From positions 1,555,001-1,619,000 of the forward strand of contig OU696572.1 in the NCBI GenBank assembly GCA_916048095.2: a DNA stretch of 64,000 nucleotides, written 5' to 3'. The notes under the pieces were generated by a model. It was not told where the DNA came from. It saw only the letters and a list, made by a program, of their open reading frames with translations, and ran no database searches. Positions 1 through 13,300 of the stretch are shown here, in pieces. The first letter of the stretch is position 1. Each line of letters begins with the position of its first letter. Source of the DNA: Sacculina carcini (taxonomy: Eukaryota; Arthropoda; Thecostraca; Sacculinidae). The translations under genes were made by a program, and so were the position numbers.

Positions 1-543
1 TTTGCCAGAGCAATTAACAATCAACAGAAAAAGTAATCAAATAAATCAGGTATAAGCTAATTTCATTCACAAAATGGTGATTTTTTCAATCCGACTGGAA
101 TTTTCAATGTCACCTTCTAGCCCCTTGCTATATCCGCCACTGACACGCCACAGACTAGTACGTCACCACTGATGCACAGACACAGCCAAATTTTTGACAA
201 TAATTTCCGGTGTTTATATTGTTTATACTACTAGCACGACACAAACACAGACACTCACGTATACACCCAGACATACACACACTCTCACGTATATACGCAG
301 ACATGCACATTGACGCAAATACAGACAAAACACACGCACACAGACATACACATACGTACATACATACTAGCTAGTAAACATGAGATCATATATTGGCTAC
401 GGGTACAGTATAATCGTTGAAGTCCTACTTATGAACGTGTTTGTTTTGAAATCCTCAAAACGCTTTTTATTTTCATCTAAAATATGCTAAAATATTGTCG
501 ACCAATGTTTTAATAATCTTGTTTTTATTTTGCTTGTATTCAG
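1..543. other. no gene recognised
   Basis: AT-rich sequence with an interrupted CA-type tract around 230-360. It most likely belongs to an intron of the MLCK gene, whose 5' exons must lie outside the window. I see no exon with a supported splice site here. Confidence 0.5.
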
Positions 544-3500
544 GAAGCGATTCCAGTGACGAAAGGCCTGGACAAAGGTTGGATATGATTTCAATTATCA
601 ACAGTCAATAATCAATTGTACTAAATACAAATTAAATCAAGCTAGCAATAATTAATACCGACATTCATGGTGTAAAACTCTGAAGCTAACTCCACTTTTT
701 TTGCTTTATACCTAGACCAAATGTAATTGGATCATATATATTATAGATTGTTCAGCAAAAGTAGTGCATAGATTAGATGCATAGATATATGGATATACAG
801 ATATATAGATAGATATATACATAGATATATAGATAGATTAAGATGCATTAAAATCACAAATTTGCATCAGAATATGTATTTTTATATATTCTTACTTACA
901 CATTCCACGTTCTGGCCGTAGGCTGTTACGCCTTTATAAGTTCCGTCAAATAAATATTCACAAAATTATTCCCTAATAAGATATTGACTAAAATATTATA
1001 AGACAATATTTTCACACGCACTCACACGCACACACACACACATTATCTCTAACATAATATTTAAGCGTATCTGTATGTGCGTGTGTGTGTATGTGTGTGT
1101 TTGCCTGACTTTTCTCCGATGACCTGTGATGACCTTATTTACCTCCAACTGACCCAGGTCAGCTGCGGTTGACCTGTATGTATGTATGTGTGTGTGTGTG
1201 TATGTATGTGTGTGTGTGTGTGTTGGCGAGTCAGTGAGGCAGTGTTTGTTGAGGAACTGAGGCATTTGAGGTGTTGTAACGGAGACAGTGTCGCCTTGCA
1301 GGCACAAGTGAACACCTCAGTACTTGGCAACCCAGTCAGTCCCACAGTCAGCTGGCACAAAGACGGCCAGGTGAGATGCCAAATGCTTGAGAGAATGCAC
1401 AAATCAGAGAGAATAATATGATCAAATCATGGTATTAAATATGAAACAAGTAGATGTAATTTTAATGTTTGTAGATTATTTTTTACAAATTTTTATACTT
1501 ACATAATATTTACAGAACAAATTTACAGAATAATAATAAATAAATACTCTGTAATAGCGTTTTTAATTGACTATTTTATATTGGTTTTTTTATTACTGTA
1601 AAAATTGTCTTTACAAGCTAATTTGCATGTATGTGTGTGATTGTGTGTATGTTGTGTGTCAAATGCGTGCATCTCGTTCTTATATAATATGTGCAAAAAA
1701 TGTGGTATGTTGAATTCATGACGTTAGCACCTTGGCATGAAAAGTGTTTCCTTATTTTGACTAGTTCATATATTTGCATATATAAAGATAATGTATCATA
1801 CACTCGGTACTAAAAAATTATGTCGAAAAGCAGCAATACAAACTAAAACATAAGAATAAATCTCCATAAATCAATTAAAATGTGTTAAAATCACCGTCAT
1901 CTGCGTGAAAACACAAAAATATTTACCTTAGCTGTACCTGTCGCTGTGTTCAGCTGTTGGAGACGAGCAGCGACGAACAGGCGACATACTCGGCGCGCTA
2001 TTGTCCAGCCAGTGGCGTGGTCAGTTTGCGCATTGCTCGGGTTTTGGCTGGCGATCAGGGACAGTATGTGTGTTCAGTGTCGTTCGGCCCTCCTTCTAAC
2101 TCCGCCTCTGCTGAGACGCACGCCTGCCTCATAGTTGATGGTCAGTCAAATTGGCAGGGGAATAACTAGGAGGCGGATGATGTAACTTCGAAGAAGAATG
2201 CTTCTTTTCAATTTCTAAATTATTCCCCACTTCTTAATGAGCCATCTTTTCATTTTCTTCACAACAGCGCTGATAAATCCAATACATTCATATATTCCAC
2301 TGAATTAAATGTCAGGAAGTTACTAGAAACGGAAATAAATCAATTCGGATTGATAATAACACACAATTTGTCCTTCTGTCTTACCGTTAATTTCTCACTT
2401 GGCAGCCATACATTCTCCACCAGTTGGGAATTTTCCCACGGGTCATTGGTATATTTAGTGGATTCGAGTTTTCCAATGTTTCCGCTTTCATATTCGGAAA
2501 ATTTGCTGTTTTTCTACCATCTAAATCTGTGGAGTATCTAGTATTGGGCATTTTCAAATGCGATTTCCAATAAGACAAAATTTCACTCCTAAGGCTGACT
2601 AGTTTTAGAGAAATGCATAAATATTATTGTCTCTTAATGACAGCAAAAATTATTTCCAGCTTCCTATCTTTCCACATGCAAATTATAATCACAATAATAC
2701 ACGAACTTCAACGTAACTTTGTATTGATTTCAAATTGAATATGCGCATTTGAAGAGCGATTTGCATACAACTCCACGATTCTCCACATGAGGATGTTGCA
2801 CAACTTCCTTGCAACATTGCACTCATCTCTTTCATCTCTGCACGTTCCACACTGTGGCAGTCATTCGAGCTGAATTAATGGCAGGTCATTGAACTCATCG
2901 CTCAATTAACTCGTCATCAAAAACAAGCAATTTCGCTCAATCAGCCATTTGTTTGGCGACGGTTTTTAGAACTCTCATATTCCATTCATAAGTTTGTATC
3001 TGCATGTAGGTATGTGTGTGTATGCATGTCTGTGTGTATGTATGTTTGTATGTGTGTATGTGCGTGCGCATATATGTGTGTATATGTGCACACATATATG
3101 TACACACAAATCGCCATATATGTGTGTGTATGTGTACGTGTATGTGTGTGTGTGTGTGTGTGTATGTGTGTATTTATATATATCTGGGAGTATGTGTGAT
3201 TGAACGTCAATTAAAGGTGATATACGCTCATGGTGTATGTGTGTATGTGTGTGTGTATGTGTGTATGTGTGTGTGTGTGTATGTGTGTGTGTTGCGATAT
3301 CTAGCACACGAGTGAATCAAATGTATGCGTGTATGTGTGTGTGTGTGTATGTGTTATTCACTCATCAGTGGAACAGCACTAATTGGAACCACGCCGCGTA
3401 CGTGTGTTTGTATGTGTGTGTATGTATGTGTGTGTGTGTGCTTGTGTGAGTGTGTGTGTGTGTGTGTGTGAGTGTGTTTTGTGCGTTATGGAAAATGTAA

Positions 3501-6500
3501 AATACACATACACAAACACACACACACACACACATACACACATACAAAGACACTCACAGACACACATACACATACACACAACCTAACCTAATCTAACCTA
3601 AGATACACACATGTGTAAATACAGACAAGGAAATTTCGTTTTATTTTATATTCCAAGTTATTGCGTATATCCTCATTATCACTAGTGAGATTTGGTAATA
3701 CTGTCGTTATATGCGAAGTAGATTTGATGAAAGAATTTGCACGAGCATTTTGAGCGATGTTGCAACTCCAGAATAAAATATGATGATGAGAAATTATGAA
3801 CATATTATGTAAGAGAATAGACTCAAATGATAGCTATATCAGTCAAACGTTACGGATTCCCCGTAACTTCAGTGATTCAAATGCAAAACCATTAATGACA
3901 GTTCAATATTACACTACACATATGACTAAACCTCTTGAGTATTTCATTATAAAAATGCTATAAATTCTAATGCTAAAATAAGTTTTCACATAACATTTTT
4001 GTGATCTTCCTTTATTGTTTTTTATTCTTATACACATATATGTATATTATAATGATAAAGTTGTATATATATGGTTTTAATTGTGCAGCGGCCGAAAATC
4101 ACGCGCATATTGTCAAGATGATGAGTGGTCGAGATGACGGACCTCCACCAGCTTCTATAAGACTTGGCACCACTTCACCGCCTCCACTCTCCTCCAGATC
4201 AAAGATACGCGACTTTCTGCCATCGACATCAACGATGACCAATGTGGCACCTACGTGCAGAACGTCCTTGAACGTCGGATATCTATCGTCGACACGTTAG
4301 TAGAAATATTACCTTCTCTCTCTCTATCTTTTTCCGCATGTGTTTTTTTTCAGATGAAAACTATTCGTCTCGATGTATTATATTTTCTTTCTTGTCAGCG
4401 GAATTGAAAGAGACAGGAAAGCTAGCGAGACGTTAACGGACCTCTAATGGCTCAGGTTATATGCCTAGCTGTATGAAATTCGATCCATCATCATGTTGCT
4501 CTCTAGATATCATCTGTTTCCCATTTGCATTTTCGTGCCTTACTTGCTGCCTTCTCTTTTATTTTGCTCCATTTGCGTCAAACTGTAGCGACCTTCTCCA
4601 TTACCAACGCTTTGTTTTCATTCGTGCTCTTATTGGTCCACTAAAGTTATCTGTATCTTTATATTTTTCCAATTGTTTGTGACTGGTTTTAGGAGCGAGG
4701 GCCGTCAGCGAACAGCCCAGCTCCTCTCACACGCACACCGGCTCCTGTGTCAGTTCGCCGCTGAGACGAACTCGCCGCATTGTCGAGGCTCCTCGCTTCC
4801 TCTTCACGCCCCACGACACAACCGCTCAGGTCACACACACTTACACTTACACACACACATACTTATGCAGAAATGTTACAAAAACTGTACCTATCATTAT
4901 TCATCATCATCATCATCATCATTTATTTTGCCTTTCACAATTATTATTATTATTATTATTATTAATTACAGGCAAATCCAGTAGCATGGTAAGAGTGCAA
5001 GCACTATTACCACCCCAAGGTGGCCCCATGTACCGGAAGCGCCCAAAAGATTCAGAGAGAAAGAGAGTTCGAAAAGAAAAAAGTCTAGAAAGAGAGTTGG
5101 AAAGAAAATAATAAATAAATATCAATAAATAATATACCATCATCCGATAACATCCGATAACAATCACAATACACAATTTCACTAATACAATACACAACAC
5201 GGCAGGACATGAGAATCCGAAAAGATTGTGAAGACCGTGATCAACATACAAACAAACCGTACAAGAACTATATAACACATAGACAAAGCGTAATATGTGG
5301 GTAAAAATGACATAAAACGTAGATAATTCAAATTTTATACGCACAAAACATGTGGGTTGTCGGTGCTCCCATTGAGATCAACTATCACGGCATATAAAGA
5401 GATCAGTAATGTTTCAGGAATTCTGCTTTGATATTATTAGCAGATAGATAGGAATCGAGGCGACTTGATTATCATATATAGATGCTGAACAAAAATAGCA
5501 CAGATGGGAAACAAAGATAATGACGAATGATAGACACACAATAGTGAAAGAGCCAGATTAAGAGAGAGAGAGAGAGAGAGATACACACAGAGAGAGAGAG
5601 AGAGGGCATAACTTTGCTAGGGGATACCTGGCTACGATATAGTTCGATATGACAGGATGTCAACAATCATGTTACTGGTTGCAATGAACTCCATGATAAC
5701 CAGGCTAGACTGGACCAGACATTGAAAAGCGAGTACGTATGATGATGTATTGCATAGACAAACACTGCACGCTTCGTTGCAGGAACATATTGTCATTTGT
5801 CAAGCATTATTTATCCATACGAGTACGATGTATTTATAGCGCACATTTAAGATGCACGCGGAAATACTGAATATTCAATGGATAACTGAATACAAACACA
5901 AGCCGCACATTGTACAAAAACAAAAGCGAATTCGGAAAAGAGACAACACAATTCAAACAAGTTGTTTTAAACGGAAATGATGCAATAATTCGTGAAATTC
6001 ATGCATTTGCTTTCATTACCGATTCTGGCGTTTGTACTGTCAAATGCATCAGGCGACTCATCAAAATTTCAGGAACTGCACGCAATCTTACGTCATCGTG
6101 TGTTTCTGTTCTCATCTGCAACGGATTCGCGCTTGCTCTTTCCGCAAGACAATGCGTCATCAACACACACACATACACACACACACACACACATACACAA
6201 AGGATATGTGTCTTCACAAAATGACATCATTTGACATCATGTTCTGTGTATTATATGAGGAGATCTTTGTGTCGCGTAGGGGGCGGAGTGTGTGGCCGTG
6301 TGTGGGGTCCGAATGAATCAGGTAGGAGGATGATGTGAAAGTTTATCTGAAAAGCGTTGAAAACGTGATCAACCAACGTTTTAATGACACTCATACGCAT
6401 TTCTCGGCGAAGTTGTATTCTGGTCCAGTTAAATATGTTCACCATGTGCAGCTCTCAAAGAAAAGTACGATTGGCGATTACAGACGAGGAACTATGAAGG

Positions 6501-6963
6501 TGGGAGTTGCACATTGGTTCCAAATGGTTGGCGAAATACTCGAATTGGATAATGCAACCTCATTTGACCTGGCGCTGATTTTGACCAAGCGAGTGTTATC
6601 CCACAATGGAATGCCGGTGCCTTAGTTCTCCAAGCCACTTAGCGCATGCTGGCGAGAGCAATATGTTGTTCTTGTGAAGGAAAACGACGATTTTGAAGCG
6701 GTTGAGTACGCAGCAAGTGGTATAACATGCATATTGGGTTTCGATAATCGAGGCAACATACTCCATACGTACATAAGGCATAAATGTCAAAAAATACGTA
6801 CATACGGCATAAATGTCAAGAAATACGTACATAAATTCAAATGTCTCGAGCTGAACGTGATTCTATCCATCAAAACAAGTAGCACAGTTTCTGAAACGTT
6901 TGATTTTATAACCCCTGAAACTCTAATAAAACGGCACTACGGGGAATGTTTGAAGAATAGTGC

Positions 6964-7012
<49 letters not shown>

Positions 7013-7322
7013 GGAAGGGGACACTGTGACATTGAGATGTACAGTCAATGGCGATCCTAGTCCGTCGACCGACTGGAGCTTCGATGCGCTGAATATTCGC
7101 AACACAGACAAATACAGGTAGCTCTGCAAACTAGCATATTAACTACCGCTTGTATTCGCTCAGTTGTCCAGTGGTGCAGTGGTAGCGTCTTGTCTTGGTC
7201 CAAAAGTCTCGTATCAAAGGTCTTGTAACCAAAAGATCCGCGTATCGAATCCGCCCGCAGATTCGTGTAAGCCCAATATGATGTTGTGAGGTTAATTATA
7301 AGATGGGGTGTCACATTATGTG

Positions 7323-7356
<34 letters not shown>

Positions 7357-10300
7357 GTGTGTGTGTGTGTCAGGGTAACGGATCATGGAGAAGAGAGATC
7401 GCTAACAGTTCATAATGTACGCTCAACAGACGCTGGCTTATATCGAGTAACAGCTCACAACAGCGCCGGACGCCAACACGCCTGCTGTCGACTTATCGTT
7501 CTCGGTCGGTGTTGTGACGTCACAGGTCATATGGCCGCTTATTCCAGTGGCCTTCAAACGATGCCACGGTTTCTTCAATATGCTAACTGTAAATTGCGCT
7601 GTTTGGATTATGGACGATTGTTGATATTCAAAATTTAAGAATATTATTCTAACCATGAGTACGAAATTTAATGTGGACATGCGTTCAATTTTATATGTTA
7701 AATATTTATGTTGTAAAATCATTGTAAATATGGTGCATCATATTTATTTTTTCATCTCTTCCTCATATCAAAATCGTTGATTTTTCTATTTCAACTTTCA
7801 TTTGGGATTACATCTATCCTTGTTCTCTGTTTTCACTCTTGTTCTCTGTGCAGCCAAGCCGGCAGCTATGCGACCCTATCTCAGACCCAGTGATGTGAGC
7901 ACATCGTCCCGCCGTAACACGTCTTCTCATCTTCGCTCCAACGGCTGCGGAACCGGCTCGTCATCGCTGTTGTCTCAGTATTGCCGCTCCAACAGCGCTC
8001 GATCCCCGTTCAACGTGAGAACACACACGACCAACCGAGTGAACGGCTCGTCTTGTCAGCATACGGATCATCAGGGCGAGCTGGCCAGGGACGAGATGTC
8101 AGTGGATATCCGCCGACACCAGTGAGTTTTGTTGAATTCCGCTTGTTGTCATCCAAGTATAAGCCTGTACAGATTCAATGCTCGCTATACTGTCTTAACC
8201 AAAATACAATTTTTAATGCCTTATAATAAAGGTCTTCCGAACATTTCAGAGTGTTTTTATGCAAGAGGAAATTTCACATCTGTCGTTAAAATACTTAATT
8301 GCCACAAGCGTTGGAAATATCATATTGTTGTGATGAATGGTAGTTGTTTTCTGGTTCTATAACATCGGTGGAAATATTTTAATATTCACTATATAATGAC
8401 ACCAATAGTGTATGTTTCTATGTATGTATGTGTGTGTGTGCGCGCGCGCTTCAGTTATATCGAAATGCTTCCAACGCAAGTTGAGTCCAAAGGTGGCAGC
8501 AAAAGTGGTTGCACAAACTCCCGCCAGGTGGCGGCACCAGTGTTTGTCAGAGAACTTCACGACACAAATGCCACTGAGGGTCATTCTGTCTGTATAGACG
8601 CAAGTGTATTCTGTGAGTACTCTGATCAATGCGACGGCTCTACAACGCCAAATTTAATAAAGAAGCTCACTAATACACGAGCTCAGTATGTTGTGCCTCG
8701 TATGATATGCAAAGTATGACAAAAACCCATACAAAAACGTACAGTTGTGTATTTGTGTGAATATGCGCGTGTGTGTATGCGTGTTTAATTTTATATAGGC
8801 CATTTCGTTAGCCTGACAGTCAAATTCATAGCTTCCATTTATTAATATATAATAATAATTTCTAAGAACATATTATATACGACTTAATTCAAATGGTCCA
8901 AATTAATTTTAGCAATAGTTAGGATTGTTAAAAATGTGACTATAAGGAATCCATCTCATCGAACTGTGTCCGCGTGTGTGTGTGTGTGTCTGTGTGTATG
9001 TGTGCGTGTGTGTGTGTGTGTGCATGTGTATGCAACAGGTTCCGAGCCGTACATTGTGCAATGGTTTCGTCCCACAGACAAAGTACCTCTGCCCAATTGT
9101 GCAGATTTTCGACAATACAAACTTGCCGGCGGTACACATGTTCTAACTATTGGCGATTCTTACGTCCAGGATGGCGGTCGTTTTACATGTCGGGTCGTTG
9201 CCTCTTGTGGAATATCGCGGTCTTCGCACTGTCGTTTGATAGTCAGCGGTAAGACAAATTCAAAACCGCTCAGGAATTCCTCAAATTCAGGAGATTCACT
9301 CTAACTTTATCAAACTATTTATTTATTATCTATTTACAATTTTTTCTATTCATGATCCATTTATCATCTATTTATTATTTTGTATAATTTATTTATTATT
9401 TCTTGTGAATTGAAGTTCTTGTTTTTTCAAATTTGACTTTTTGTTTGTAATTGAAGTTTCCATTAGTCATGCTAAATTATAAAATGTGTAGTTGTGTTTA
9501 AATATCTGCCTAGTGGTTATCAAGTGATAATGCTGGTGAGATTTATTATGATGTATACAACATAATAGAATGAGTATTTTAGCGAATAATTGGAAAAATA
9601 CAACGTTATTCACTTGTCATGTGTACTTATGTGTTTTCCATATTTTATGTGTGTGTAAAATGCACAAAACATGACATAACACAATTATTGTAATGAAACG
9701 AATTGACTATCATTGTTTGAAAAGTGTATTCTCTTATTTCACTTGTATTTTGGCAGAAACATCAGAGGTGACATCTAGCGGAGACCTGGAGAATGAAAGC
9801 TTAACGAGTAGCCACAAGATGGCGCCACACGTCTCAAATCCGGCCGTTACGGTTAGCGTTTTGCCTGGCGATAGTGTTTGTTTCTGGCTGCGACGGCGAC
9901 AGTCTAGTCGTGTTAGCTGGAATCTTGACGACAACACGGGCGGTGAACATCTGCTGCATTCAAAGCGATCTCAGGTAATTCTCTTCTATCTGTATGGGAT
10001 CAGTCGTTGTACGGAAATGATTTGAAATGAATAGTTTGAGGAACAAATACCATAGTGGAAATAAAGCGTATTAACATTTCGTTTTATTTCCTGTCAAATT
10101 GCATAGGTTATTGATTTTCAATGTCTCTGCGTGTTAATAATCAGAGTAAGTACGGTTGACAATACTTTACTTTATAGTTCTCGCCTCATTTCTAATTTCA
10201 TTATGTTTAATAATTTTACTATTAAATAATTATACAAAATAATTATTTTCCCAATTTAGTCATAAATGATGATAAATGTCTCACCTTCTCTTTAAGACCA

Positions 10301-13300
10301 ATCATGACTATTCATTCGGAAAAAAATGCTTCGGAAATGTTTGTTTTCACTATACTCAAACCAATTGACTTGTATTGTTTGACCATCATCGCCAGATTGT
10401 CTGCGAAGAGAAAACTGAGCGTCTGGAAATCAGCGACCTGCAGCCAGACGACAGCTGTTGTGTTCGAGTCCACGTCGTGTCTAGTCTGTTTAGCTGGAGC
10501 GGCTGTGTGGATCTGTGTGTGGAAGCCGGTCTGAGTAGACAACTTGGTCAATCAGACGACAGTGCGCACTCTTCTCGGATCAGCTCGGCCACGGATTTCG
10601 GTGACGAACCGAACACTTTGTCCGCGGTCTGTTCCGATGTCGCAACAGACTGTTCCGTTGACGCAAACGACAGTAGCGACAACGTCACAGAGATCATCGC
10701 CGCTCCGTCAAATATCAGTGTGCTAGTCGGCGAAACAGCTACGCTCCAGTGTCGATTCTCTGTCAGAGGTCGATGTTCGGACGGTTTTAATCCGGATATC
10801 TGGTGGAGTCGCTCGGTGAGGTCACCACGCAATCAATTACTGTGTTTCTATGATGTTTGCGACTTTAATCCTTCACACAAGACCATTATCGATACATTAT
10901 TGCAACCTTTATCAAGACCTTTATCGATACATTTACATGTTATGTGATAATCTACGAACAATGCTATCAGATATCAAACAAAATACATGTATTAAAATAT
11001 AATGGAGCACACAGAATGTTCGAGCGTCAGATCAGATATGAAAGCTTCACTTAATTGTTAGCCTGTTAATATTTATAATGCATTATTTGTGTTGCATTAA
11101 TTTACTACAGTGGTAAAATAGGAATATTGTAAATTTGGTAATAATTAAGCATAATTATATATATAATATATTATTTAGTAATTTATATATGTGATTGACC
11201 TCAGGGTCGCAAGCTAGTCAGCAACGAGCGGCTTGTGATTGGCTGCGCCGCTGACGTCACGACGCTGACGATTCATGACGTCACCAGTGACGACAGTGGC
11301 AAATACTCTGTGTGCGTCGACGGTCAGCAATGTTGTGCTTCGTTGTCTGTCGAGGGTCGGCCGGAGCCACCGCCCTGTCCACCGCAACTAGAGCCATCTC
11401 TCGACGGGTGCGTCAAATTCCGTGGCAGTGGCTTTTCAAACTTGCCGTTGCAATTTTTTTCTCTCAACTAAATCGGTTTTGAACTATTGTTATCGACTAT
11501 TCACGTCTGCTAATCATTTAAACGCTAACTTAAACGCACATTGTTTTTTTATTATTGAATTAATGGATATTATTACTATTAACACTATTATCCATAAGCA
11601 TTCAGTTTCGCTAGATTGACTTTAACTGACTTTATGACTATTGTTCGGACGGACAGGAAATTCGTGACGATTTCCTGGAGCGGTTCTGCGTTTGATGGCG
11701 GCAGTGTTATTATCGGATACCGGCTCGAAGCTGCCACGCTCGTGTCCAACAGCTCTCAGCCTCAGCTGTCGCCGGCAGCTGACGACGGCGGCTGCTGGAC
11801 TCAGCTGGGCTCCGACTGCTGTGGCAGCATGTCGCTGAGCGTGCCGGCCACCAGCTTTCAGCCGCAACCGTCAACGGCAGCTGCAGCTGGAGCAGCCGTT
11901 GTCACCTGGCTGAGAGTTAGGGCGGTTAACAAGCATGGAGCAGGTGTTCCGAGCGAGCCAGGCTGTCTTCACTGGCCCGCCAGCCCCGGCTCGGATACGA
12001 CAGATGCTCCACACTGCCCTCTAGCGGCGAAAACAGCAACTAATGGCGGGCATTTGGACGATGACGAAGGTAACGAAGGTTGTCGCTACATCTAGGCCGA
12101 TTCTAGACAACTAGATTGAGATGAGAGCATGTGAGATGGGGCTATATGACTAACATATATCTAACCAGTTTAGTCAAATGTTTTCCTTCGTAAAGCACTA
12201 GCATACAAAGTTTATTAGAATTAATGTAAATTTTCCACACAAAAACTACATTGAGTTACTTTAATCTTTTGTAGGAATGTCGTTTTTTTGGGAGTGGAGG
12301 GGCGTTATAGCCTCATTGTTTATTTCCCCCAGTTTGACCCGCTCATACAAAAGACACAGACATTGTATCAGCTTCATCCTTCATAGCGTCATTAGGAGTG
12401 ATATTTCTCAATCATGTGTGCTTGTTTTTGTAATTTGGAGACCACTGTTTCTCCTTGGTCAATGATCTACATTTTTCACTTTGGCCAATAGTACCGGCTC
12501 CGTTTGAACATCGACTCGTGACGATAGAGAAGTGTGACAACTTCAACCAGCTGTTTGACGTTCAAGAAGAGCTCGGCAAGGGTCGCTTCGGCACCGTCTA
12601 CAAGGTGTGTCCCGTCTACGTCACCTTTGTGAAGATCTTGTTCTATTGTTTGATTCGGGATTCCTATATATACACGAGTATTTTATGCTGCAGATGTATG
12701 TTGTAAATCAACTTAGTAAACCGACAAATATAAATGGGGTCAAAATTAAACGATTTGTGATGAATGTAATAGATGATTAATATTATCCGTTTTTGCGCGA
12801 ATTATTTACGTTGTCTACATTCCACGATCTTTCCCTAGTTGTTGTAGGGCTCATCTCGTATCATTTGTAATTGTCAGCTTAATTGGCAATTTTTCAATTA
12901 ATTTTTCATTTAATTTTGAAATTTGAATTCTCCATTCATTTCCGGCGTGTTTTTTGACAAGATTGACATATTTTTTTCAAACTAACCTTTTCCAGAACTC
13001 ATAAGTATGTCTTCAGTGTATTTATATCATCATTTTCATAATTGATTATGTTATGAAGTGGAAATTATGTATCAATGTGAATGTGTGTGTGTGTGCTTGT
13101 GTGTGTGTGCGTGTTTGTTTGTGTGTGTGTGTCTAGGTGACTGATAAAAGCAATGGTGGACGATATGCCGCCAAGTACATCAAATGTGTTCGCTCAACAG
13201 ATCGCGGCAAGGTTGAAGATGAAGTTTGCATCATGAACGAATTGTTGCATCCTCGTCTTCTGCAACTAGCGGCCGCCTATCATAGTGGCAAATTTATGAT

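Larger units (their letters stand above)
1243..11407 (+). other. MYLK: Ig-module region of MLCK
   Basis: Five Ig modules are split by introns. Ig1: exons 1243 and 1954 (VSWHKDGQ, then DQGQYVCSV). Ig2: exons 4693, 7014, 7374 ([22 protein letters not shown]); the usual second disulphide cysteine after the F-strand Tyr is replaced by Val. Ig3: exons 8455 and 9039 ([23 protein letters not shown]). Ig4: exons 9757 and 10396 ([22 protein letters not shown]). Ig5: exons 10396 and 11205 ([22 protein letters not shown]). Two-exon modules with an intron near the C-D strands are usual for this family. These modules bind cytoskeletal partners in known MLCKs. Confidence 0.85.
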
